Below, piece by piece: positions 1-5,280 of a stretch of DNA of 5,280 nt (positions are counted from its first letter, which is position 1; the number at the start of each line of letters is the position of its first letter). The stretch is from assembly GCA_934636045.1 (NCBI GenBank), contig CAKTZP010000138.1:1-5280 (forward strand), written 5' to 3'. The notes under the pieces are model-generated. The model was not told the DNA's origin and made no database searches. It worked only from the letters and a program-made list of their open reading frames with translations. This DNA is from an uncultured Oscillospiraceae bacterium (GTDB lineage Bacteria; Bacillota; Clostridia; Oscillospirales; Oscillospiraceae). The position numbers and the translations under genes are program-made.

Positions 1-1949
1 CCTGCATGGACGAAGCCAAGGCCGACGAGAAGCTGGCCGATCTGCAGAAGGTCGATTACGAGCGCATCGGTGAGCGTGAGTACGTTGAATTTGTCCTCGT
101 TCACTGCAGCAAGGACTCCGCCGGCAAGTGGGAAGACCTTGTCAAAAAGGCCATGGCCACAAACCGCACCCTCATCCTCGACTGCGAATGCGTCGAGTGC
201 GCCAAGAAGGCGCTGGCGCTGTGCAAGGACGGCAAGCCCATTCTCAACGGCGCAAATGCCGAAAACTACGAGGCCATGAGCGCCGCCGCCACCGAGGCGG
301 GCGTTGTTCTGGGCGTGAAGGGCGCGTCCCTTGCCGAGCTGTATGACACCGTCAAGAAGCTCGAGGCGCTCGGCAACAAGAACCTTGTGCTCGACGTTAC
401 CGGCGCGACCGTCAAGGAGACCTTTGCCAACGCCGTGCTCGTGCGCCGCACCGCCCTGAAGGACGGCGACCGCACCTTCGGCTATCCCTCCATTGTCAAT
501 TTGGCGAAGATCGCCAAGGGCGACCTGTACGGCTCCATCATCGTCATGGAGCAGATGCGCTACGCCGAGGCGCTGCCGCTGTACGGCCTGCGCCAGAACA
601 TCTACACCGACCCGCAGAAGCCGATGAAGGTCGCGCCCGGCATCTACCCGATGAACGGCGCAACGCCCGACGATCCCTGCCTGATGACGGTGGACTTCGC
701 GCTGACCTACTTCCTTGTCTCCGGCGAGATCGAGCGCTCCAACGTGCCGGTCAACCTGCTGATTACCGACGCCTCCGGCATGTCCGTCCTGACCGCGTGG
801 GCGGCGGGCAAGTTCTCGTCCTCCACCGTCAAGAAGTTCTTCGACGAATTCGACATCGCCGGCAAGATCAACAACCGCACCCTCGTCATCCCCGGCAAGG
901 TCGCCGTCATGAAGGGCGAGATTCAGGACAAGCTGCCCGAGTGGAACGTCGTTGTCGGCACCCGCGAGGCCGTTGAGATCGTCAAGTACCTCAAAGACGG
1001 CGAGCACATCAAGGCCGCAGAGCTGGTCGCCGCGTCCAAGAAGCCCGCAGAGGAGAAGAAGCCCGTCGTAGACGAGAACGCCCCCATCGACTTCAGCAAG
1101 CTCGTCATCCCCGAGATCGTGCACAAGGATCTCGGCGTGACCTACAAGACCCGCAACGTGCAGTCCAAGAAGTTCGTCACCATCGGCGAGCGCATCCACT
1201 GCATCAGCCCGGTCATCCGCGAGGCCATGGCCACGTTCAACCCCGATCCCATCCTCGAGCGTGCCGCGCAGCAGATTAAGGCCGGCGCGACCTACCTCGA
1301 CGTCAACATCGGCCCTGCCGAATCCAACGGCCCCGAGCTGATGACCTGGGCGGTCAAGCTCCTGCAGGAGAACTTCAATAACGTCCCGCTGGCACTCGAC
1401 ACCGCCAACAAGAAGGCCATCGAAGCCGGTATCCACGTCTATAACCGCACCAACGGCAAGCCCATCGTCAACTCTGCCGATGCCGGCTCCCGTATCTCCA
1501 ACATCGACCTGGCCGCCGCCAACGATGCCATCGTCATCGCCCTGTGCTCTGCCGACGGCATTGCGAAGGACAACGACGAGCGTATGCACCACTGCCATAC
1601 CATGCTCGACCGCGGCATGGCGCTGGGCATGGAGGCGGAGGACCTGTGGTTTGACCCGCTGTTCCTCGTCGTCAAGGGCATGCAGGACAAGCAGATGGAC
1701 GTTCTCAACGCCATCAAGCTGTTTGCCGACGAAGGACTCAAGTCCACCGGCGGCCTGTCCAACAACTCCAACGGCGCGCCCAAGGCGCTGCGTCCGATCA
1801 TGGACTCCGCTCTGGTCGCCATGGCCATGATGCAGGGTCTGACCTCCGCCATCGTCAACCCCAACGACCTGCGCCTGATGGAGACCATCAAGTCCTGCGA
1901 CATCTTCAAGAACAACGAGCTGTACTCCGACAGCTACCTCGAGCTGTAA
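1..1949 (+). CDS. acsC-acsE: Fused corrinoid iron-sulfur protein large subunit (AcsC) and methyl-THF:corrinoid methyltransferase (AcsE), 5' partial
   Basis: The frame is open to the left edge (first full codon at position 3, a Cys), so the Met at position 6 is internal; by comparison with Moorella AcsC about 100 N-terminal residues, including the [4Fe-4S] domain, lie outside. Numbering from that Met, residues 1-330 are the AcsC TIM barrel and C-terminal cobalamin-binding domain (SFGYP-like FGYPSI, LRQNIYTDPQ, SGMSVLTAWAAGKF, VVVGTREA). Residues about 336-362 form a Lys/Glu/Pro/Ala-rich linker. Residues about 391-647 are a full-length AcsE: TIGERIH, YLDVNIGP, LALDTANKKAIEAG, PIVNSADA, LWFDPL, GLSNNSNG. 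Asp465, Asn489, Asp550 and Asn586 match Moorella Asp75, Asn96, Asp160 and Asn199, the pterin-site residues. Known role: cytoplasmic methyl transfer from methyl-tetrahydrofolate to Co(I) cobalamin, then delivery to acetyl-CoA synthase. No stop, frameshift or obvious Shine-Dalgarno site separates the halves, so I infer one polypeptide. The small partner AcsD is not in the window. Confidence 0.95.
   Translation, partial: CMDEAKADEKLADLQKVDYERIGEREYVEFVLVHCSKDSAGKWEDLVKKAMATNRTLILDCECVECAKKALALCKDGKPILNGANAENYEAMSAAATEAGVVLGVKGASLAELYDTVKKLEALGNKNLVLDVTGATVKETFANAVLVRRTALKDGDRTFGYPSIVNLAKIAKGDLYGSIIVMEQMRYAEALPLYGLRQNIYTDPQKPMKVAPGIYPMNGATPDDPCLMTVDFALTYFLVSGEIERSNVPVNLLITDASGMSVLTAWAAGKFSSSTVKKFFDEFDIAGKINNRTLVIPGKVAVMKGEIQDKLPEWNVVVGTREAVEIVKYLKDGEHIKAAELVAASKKPAEEKKPVVDENAPIDFSKLVIPEIVHKDLGVTYKTRNVQSKKFVTIGERIHCISPVIREAMATFNPDPILERAAQQIKAGATYLDVNIGPAESNGPELMTWAVKLLQENFNNVPLALDTANKKAIEAGIHVYNRTNGKPIVNSADAGSRISNIDLAAANDAIVIALCSADGIAKDNDERMHHCHTMLDRGMALGMEAEDLWFDPLFLVVKGMQDKQMDVLNAIKLFADEGLKSTGGLSNNSNGAPKALRPIMDSALVAMAMMQGLTSAIVNPNDLRLMETIKSCDIFKNNELYSDSYLEL
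1011..1175 (+). other. Interdomain linker and junction of the AcsC-AcsE fusion
   Basis: This segment encodes residues about 336-390 (numbered from the Met at position 6). The first half is low-complexity and charged (SKKPAEEKKPVVDENAP), as expected for a flexible tether. The second half (IDFSKLVIPE to VQSKK) is more ordered in appearance and has no counterpart in stand-alone Moorella AcsE, which begins almost directly at its IIGERI motif. Codon use stays as GC-rich as in the flanking domains, so the junction does not look like a recent accident. It could be a remnant of the old acsC-acsE intergenic region or an evolved docking segment; I cannot tell which. Confidence 0.8.
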
Positions 1950-1958
1950 GCACAGGCT

Positions 1959-1985
1959 AACTGCGCCCTTTTTCAGGGCGCAGTT
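1959..1985 (+). terminator. Terminator-like hairpin after the acsC-acsE fusion
   Basis: Arms AACTGCGCCCT (1959-1969) and AGGGCGCAGTT (1975-1985) pair perfectly over 11 bp around a TTTTC loop, starting 9 nt after the TAA stop. The tail is only moderately T-rich (TTCTT, then GGCC), so an intrinsic terminator is plausible but the U-tract is weak. It abuts a second palindrome that starts at 1987. It may give full or partial termination, or protect the 3' end of the acsCE message. Confidence 0.6.
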
Positions 1986-1986
1986 C

Positions 1987-2029
1987 TTGGCCTATTTCTA
2001 TCCCCCGGCGGGGGATAGAAATAGGCCAA
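1987..2029. repeat. Perfect 20-bp inverted repeat with 3-nt loop
   Basis: The arms at 1987-2006 (TTGGCCTATTTC then TATCCCCC) and 2010-2029 are exact reverse complements, separated by GGC at 2007-2009. No T-run follows on either strand, so it does not look like a standard intrinsic terminator by itself. It could be a REP-like or miniature palindromic element, a strong transcript-processing or stabilising hairpin, or a scar of insertion at the border of the compositionally different segment that follows. Confidence 0.85.
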
Positions 2030-2112
2030 ATAGCTGCACCTCTTTGCGCACCGAATAACCGCCCACCTCTGTTTCCATAGTTACCCATAGCCATTTCGGA
2101 GTCTGAATAAGC

Positions 2113-2116
2113 GAGG
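2113..2116 (+). promoter_or_regulatory. Ribosome binding site deciding the start of the first small membrane protein gene
   Basis: GAGG lies 6 nt before the ATG at 2123 but directly touches the earlier in-frame ATG at 2117. The spacing favours the 2123 start. No convincing promoter could be seen between the hairpins and this site. Confidence 0.55.
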
Positions 2117-2122
2117 ATGATT

Positions 2123-2743
2123 ATGAGGAAAAACAAACTTGTCTTTCTCTGTATCTGTGCTGCTATTATTACTTTATGCGGAGGCTTTTTTCTTATCCGC
2201 GCTTGGCTGCTGCCAGAGGTTTGGGTTTCTTTTCCTGAATCTCGCGGAGCTTGTACTCTTACGGCCTCGGACGGAACGACCTTGGTCTATGAAAACGGAA
2301 CAATCTCTGGTACAATGGAGGTACTGGAAGAACAGCGGGGTATTGTATTTTCCAGCTTCCGAATTCCTTACTGCAAATCGTTTACATTGGAAACGACCTG
2401 CCATAATGGCTTTTTTGGTGTAGCTTGGGGCGATGTTTATCATTCCTTCGATGGTTCCGGCGCACGGCAACTGTCTTTTTCTCAAAGCCGGGTAACCGTA
2501 GAGGGTGACCTTGCAGACTATTGGCTTTCCATTTCTTATTCCGACGGTGAGGCTACGCCCCGCTGCAGATTGAGCGGCACCGAAGCTGTGTGGGCAGAGC
2601 TGGAGCGTTCTGGAAACACTGCGACGGCGGAAAGCTCCTCAGCCTATGCCTTTGAGCTTCGCGACCTGTACACCGGCGAGGTATTCGCACACCACGACTC
2701 CCCCGACGGCGCCGCATTTACCCTGCACACCCCCACGGAATAA
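2123..2743 (+). CDS. Membrane-anchored protein of unknown function, paralog 1
   Basis: Encodes 206 residues from ATG 2123; ATG 2117 would add Met-Ile but lacks a usable Shine-Dalgarno spacing. Residues about 6-25 form one hydrophobic segment after a basic start (MRKNK), with no lipobox around its Cys residues, so a signal anchor with the rest outside the cytoplasm is inferred. Right after it comes FFLIRAWLLPEVWV, shared with the next gene. The remainder alternates hydrophobic and polar residues as in a beta-rich fold, with SGTMEVL, a WGD motif and a strongly conserved C-terminal block (ATAESSSAY to the TLH motif). Base composition is visibly lower in GC than in the acs genes, with many TTT, CTT and TCT codons. 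I do not recognise the family and assign no function. It is 14 nt upstream of its paralog, so the two are probably co-transcribed. Confidence 0.85.
   Translation: MRKNKLVFLCICAAIITLCGGFFLIRAWLLPEVWVSFPESRGACTLTASDGTTLVYENGTISGTMEVLEEQRGIVFSSFRIPYCKSFTLETTCHNGFFGVAWGDVYHSFDGSGARQLSFSQSRVTVEGDLADYWLSISYSDGEATPRCRLSGTEAVWAELERSGNTATAESSSAYAFELRDLYTGEVFAHHDSPDGAAFTLHTPTE
2651..2709 (+). repeat. 59-bp direct repeat, copy 1 (3' end of paralog 1)
   Basis: This stretch, starting TTTGAGCTTCGCGACC, is base-for-base identical to 3283-3341 in the next gene, 632 bp away and in the same reading frame. It encodes FELRDLYTGEVFAHHDSPDG. The genes differ at many positions on either side, including synonymous ones. 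Confidence 0.95.
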
Positions 2744-2757
2744 GCAGGAGGTGTGCC

Positions 2758-3375
2758 ATGACGAAGAAACGGCGTTGTATTCTGCTCTGTCTGTTTGCCG
2801 CGCTTGCTTTGCTTGTCGGCGGGTTCTTCCTCGTCCGCGCTTGGCTGCAGCCGGAGGTTTGGGTCAATGTCCCATCGGGCTGCTCCTTCGTTCTGACCAA
2901 TGCACAGGGTGAAACCTTGGTGACGGAGCACGGGAAACGCAGCGGCACGATGGAGCTTTTGGATTTTGAAGGAGGATTTGCGGTTCACCGCTACAGGGTT
3001 TCCGACAGCGATTTCTTCACCTTCCAAACAAGCTCCGATAACATATCTTTTAGTGTTGAGTGGGGAGATACCTTCAACGCTTTCTTTGCCGATCAAGCGC
3101 AAAAAGTAACCGTTTCCCGCGATTTTGTGCTTGCAGAAGGCAATGTAGCGAATTATTCCGTCTCTGCATTTACGACCGACGGCTCTACCCAACGCTATGA
3201 GCTGAGCGGCGACGAAGCAACTTGGGTGCGGCTGGAGCGGTCGGAGCGCGAAGCAACGGCGGAAAGCTCTTCTGCCTATACTTTTGAGCTTCGCGACCTG
3301 TACACCGGCGAGGTATTCGCACACCACGACTCCCCCGACGGGGCTGCTTTTACTTTGCATTATTCCGAAAATTGA
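2758..3375 (+). CDS. Membrane-anchored protein of unknown function, paralog 2
   Basis: Encodes 205 residues; ATG 2758 is preceded by AGGAGG at 2746-2751 with 6-nt spacing. It is a full-length paralog of the gene before it, by eye roughly 40-45 percent identical. The plan is the same: basic start (MTKKRR), one hydrophobic segment at about residues 7-26, the shared FFLVRAWLQPEVWV segment just outside the membrane, SGTMELL, WGD, LSGDEATW, LERS and the C-terminal block ending in TLH. There is no lipobox and no recognisable catalytic motif. GC content is closer to the acs genes than paralog 1 but still mixed. An in-place tandem duplication followed by divergence is the simplest origin. Function is unknown; a cell-surface or envelope-facing role is inferred only from topology. 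Confidence 0.88.
   Translation: MTKKRRCILLCLFAALALLVGGFFLVRAWLQPEVWVNVPSGCSFVLTNAQGETLVTEHGKRSGTMELLDFEGGFAVHRYRVSDSDFFTFQTSSDNISFSVEWGDTFNAFFADQAQKVTVSRDFVLAEGNVANYSVSAFTTDGSTQRYELSGDEATWVRLERSEREATAESSSAYTFELRDLYTGEVFAHHDSPDGAAFTLHYSEN
3283..3341 (+). repeat. 59-bp direct repeat, copy 2 (3' end of paralog 2)
   Basis: Identical to 2651-2709. A shorter identical stretch also exists near the 5' ends of the two genes (TCCGCGCTTGGCTGC at 2196-2210 and 2834-2848), in the region encoding the segment just after the membrane anchor. Confidence 0.95.
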
Positions 3376-3435
3376 ACTGACTAAGCTCAAAAATCTCTAA
3401 ATTCGTTCGCAAAATATGAAAATATTTCACGATAC

Positions 3436-3441
3436 AGGAGG
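3436..3441 (+). promoter_or_regulatory. Strong Shine-Dalgarno site of acsB
   Basis: A consensus AGGAGG sits 7 nt before ATG 3449 and fixes the acsB start. It ends a 73-bp AT-rich spacer (3376-3448) that has no terminator hairpin and no clear promoter; the best -35/-10-like pairs match only 4 of 6 bases each. Confidence 0.85.
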
Positions 3442-3448
3442 AAAAACC

Positions 3449-5280
3449 ATGAGCGTATTAACCGATCTCATCTATGGCGGCTCGCATGCCGTCGCGGGGC
3501 TGACCGAGGGCGCGGTCAACGACGCCATCGCCAAATACGGCGCGGATAAGCCCGTCGCATTCCCCGACACCGCGTATTTCTTCCCCACCATTTACGCCGC
3601 CACGGGCGTCAAGGTCACAAAGCTGGGCGATCTGCCCGCCTGCGTGGGCGTGCTTAAAAGCCTGGTCACCGATCAGGAGGATCTCGGGCAGGCGCTCAAC
3701 GCCGGTCTGGCCACCGCCGTCGGCGCGGAAATTCTTGAGGGTCTCGGCTATCTCGAGGGCGACCCCTACGCCAACGATTCCGGCATCGGCTTCGTGCCCG
3801 ACCCCGTGATTCGTTCCCTCGGCGTGCCGCTGGTCACCGGTGATATTCCCGGCGTCGCGGTCGTGCTGGGCAAGGCGGAGGATCCCGCCGATGTGGTCAA
3901 GGTCGTGAAGGATTACCAGTCCAAGGGCATTATGAGCTTCCTCGTCGGCGACGTCATCGAGCAGTGCGCCGAGGGCGGCGTGAAGATGGGTCTGGAATTC
4001 CGTGTCGTGCCGCTGGGTCATGCGGTCACGAGCGTTATCCACGTCGTCACCGTCGCCATCCGCGCGGCGCTGATCTTCGGCAACGTCACGCCCGGCGATC
4101 TGCCCGGTCTGCTGACCTATACGAAGGATCGTGTGCCCGCGTTCGTCAATACCTTCGGCGCGATCGATAACGTCGTCGTCTCCGCCGGTGCGGGCGCGAT
4201 TGCGCTCGGCTTCCCGGTCGTGGTAGACATCGACCTCGGCGAAAATCAGGTTCCCGGCGCGCTGGAATCCGTCTGCGACCACGATCTGACCGTCAAGCGC
4301 TCGCTCGAGCTGCGCAACATCAAGATCAAGTCCAAGGAGCTGCCGATCCCCGTCGCCTTTGCCGCCGCGTTTGAGGGCGAGATCATCCGCAAGGCCGACA
4401 TGCACAACGAATTCTGGTCGGGCAAGAACGCCACGGCAGAGCTTGTGATGATGGCCGACAATGTCGAGGATCACAAGCTCACCGTCATCGGCCCCGATCT
4501 GGACAGCGGCGAGAAGAACCTTGCCCTTGCCACCAAGGTCGAGGTCAGCGGCGCGAAGATGCAGGCCGACTTTGAGTCCGTCATCGAGCGTAAGATCCAT
4601 GCGTGGTTCAACTATATGGAGGGCGTTATGCACACCGGCCAGCGCAATCAGGTGCGCGTCCGCGTGTCCAACGACGCGTTTGAAAAGGGTCTGCGCCTGA
4701 AGCACTTCGCTGAGGTGCTGTACCACATGATCATGGACGAATTCGACGCTGTTGTCGATAAGTGCCAGGTCACGCTCATCACCGACGAGGCCGAGGCCGA
4801 GAAATTCCGCGACGAGGTCGCGATCCCGCGCTACAACGCCCGCGACGACCGCCTGTCGTCCATGACCGACGAGTCCGTCGACCGCTTCTACACCTGCATC
4901 CTCTGCCAGTCCTTTGCGCCGGCGCACTGCTGCGTGGTCACGCCCGAGCGTCTGGGTCTGTGCGGCGCGGTTTCGTGGCTCGACGCCAAGGCGACCAACG
5001 AGCTCAACCCGCAGGGTCCCTGCCAGCCCATCCTCAAGGAAGGCTGCATCGACGAGCGCACCGGCCGCTATGAGACCGTCAACAGGATGATCAAGGAAGC
5101 CACCCACGGCGCAGTCGAAAACGTCACCCTGTACTCCATCCTCGAGGACCCGATGACCTCCTGCGGCTGCTTCGAGTGCATCTGCGGCATTGAGCCGATG
5201 AGCAACGGCTTTATCGTCGTCAACCGCGAGTTCAAGGGCATGACCCCCGTCGGCATGACCTTCGGCGAGCTGGCCTCCTG
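3449..5280 (+). CDS. acsB: Acetyl-CoA synthase catalytic subunit (CODH/ACS beta/alpha subunit AcsB), 3' partial
   Basis: Makes acetyl-CoA from a methyl group (delivered by the corrinoid protein), CO (channelled from CO dehydrogenase) and CoA. The frame is uninterrupted for 610 codons to the right edge; about 100 C-terminal residues are missing compared with the 729-residue Moorella enzyme. The N-terminal CODH-contacting domain is present (YPDTAYYLP-like FPDTAYFFPTIYAATG, KLGDLPA, GFVPDPVIRSLG), so this is the long bacterial form and not the short archaeal one. AFEGEIIRKADM, VIGPDLD, KMQADFE and MHTGQRN follow. The A-cluster cubane ligands are Cys483, Cys486, Cys495 and Cys505 (Moorella 506, 509, 518, 528), with Phe489 matching Phe512. 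Cys572-Gly573-Cys574 is the CGC motif holding the distal nickel. All are intact, so the enzyme should be functional. Codon use is GC-rich like the fusion gene. Confidence 0.97.
   Translation, partial: MSVLTDLIYGGSHAVAGLTEGAVNDAIAKYGADKPVAFPDTAYFFPTIYAATGVKVTKLGDLPACVGVLKSLVTDQEDLGQALNAGLATAVGAEILEGLGYLEGDPYANDSGIGFVPDPVIRSLGVPLVTGDIPGVAVVLGKAEDPADVVKVVKDYQSKGIMSFLVGDVIEQCAEGGVKMGLEFRVVPLGHAVTSVIHVVTVAIRAALIFGNVTPGDLPGLLTYTKDRVPAFVNTFGAIDNVVVSAGAGAIALGFPVVVDIDLGENQVPGALESVCDHDLTVKRSLELRNIKIKSKELPIPVAFAAAFEGEIIRKADMHNEFWSGKNATAELVMMADNVEDHKLTVIGPDLDSGEKNLALATKVEVSGAKMQADFESVIERKIHAWFNYMEGVMHTGQRNQVRVRVSNDAFEKGLRLKHFAEVLYHMIMDEFDAVVDKCQVTLITDEAEAEKFRDEVAIPRYNARDDRLSSMTDESVDRFYTCILCQSFAPAHCCVVTPERLGLCGAVSWLDAKATNELNPQGPCQPILKEGCIDERTGRYETVNRMIKEATHGAVENVTLYSILEDPMTSCGCFECICGIEPMSNGFIVVNREFKGMTPVGMTFGELAS

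Noticed and set aside
1439..1915. 158-residue open frame on the - strand opposite the AcsE part
   Set aside because: It lies wholly within the conserved AcsE coding sequence, and its Ser/Met/Ala-rich translation has no recognisable motif.
2044..2090. Possible promoter or operator before paralog 1 (CATAGT, repeated CCATAG)
   Set aside because: No -35-like box lies at a suitable distance, and a 6-bp repeat is too short to mean much.
2123..3375. Lipoprotein signal peptides in the two paralogs
   Set aside because: Cysteines occur in or near the hydrophobic segments, but none is in a proper lipobox followed by a mature domain.
2644..3390. 248-residue open frame on the - strand across paralog 2
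   Set aside because: It is antisense to a gene with a strong Shine-Dalgarno site and a conserved paralog; the opposite frame shows no independent sign of coding.
3372..3401. Possible acsB promoter (TTGAAC, 18 nt, TCTAAA)
   Set aside because: Each hexamer matches only 4 of 6 bases and the first overlaps the preceding stop codon; too weak to annotate.
3417..3429. Rex-like operator (TGAA-N5-TTCA) upstream of acsB
   Set aside because: The spacing is 5 and not 4, and the outer bases do not form the expected TTG/CAA symmetry, so it is probably chance in AT-rich DNA.
3458..5107. 549-residue open frame on the - strand opposite acsB
   Set aside because: It is a shadow caused by the GC-rich codon pattern of acsB; its protein is low-complexity in Asp, Val, Gly, Arg and Ala, and acsB on the + strand has intact active-site motifs.

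Overview
The window carries part of an acs gene cluster, the carbonyl (western) branch of the Wood-Ljungdahl pathway. It probably comes from a high-GC anaerobic Firmicute of the Clostridia; an Oscillospiraceae-like gut bacterium is my best guess, not a proof. Support for this comes from the acs genes, the strong C/G preference at third codon positions in those genes, and the consensus AGGAGG Shine-Dalgarno sites. All real genes are on the + strand.

Layout. (1) Positions 1-1949: the 3' part of one reading frame that joins the large subunit of the corrinoid iron-sulfur protein (AcsC, about its last three quarters) to a complete methyltetrahydrofolate:corrinoid methyltransferase (AcsE), through a Lys/Glu/Pro/Ala-rich linker. 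These are separate proteins in the well-studied acetogens. (2) Positions 1950-2122: non-coding DNA with two back-to-back hairpins, one terminator-like with an 11-bp stem and one perfect 20-bp palindrome with a 3-nt loop. (3) Positions 2123-2743 and 2758-3375: two tandem paralogous genes for small proteins of about 205 residues, each with one N-terminal membrane anchor and an extracytoplasmic domain that I do not recognise. Their base composition and codon use differ from the acs genes, and they share a 59-bp identical block near their 3' ends. (4) Positions 3376-3448: a short AT-rich spacer with a strong Shine-Dalgarno site. (5) Position 3449 to the right edge: acsB, the acetyl-CoA synthase catalytic subunit, with all A-cluster ligands visible and cut off about 100 residues before its expected end.

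How it works together. The AcsE module moves the methyl group from methyl-tetrahydrofolate to the cobalamin of AcsC. The methylated corrinoid protein passes it to the nickel site of AcsB, which joins it with CO (from CO dehydrogenase, not in the window) and CoA to make acetyl-CoA. The fusion would tether the first two actors. The two membrane-protein genes between acsCE and acsB have no obvious role in this chemistry. They are either passengers inserted in the cluster or an undescribed accessory pair.
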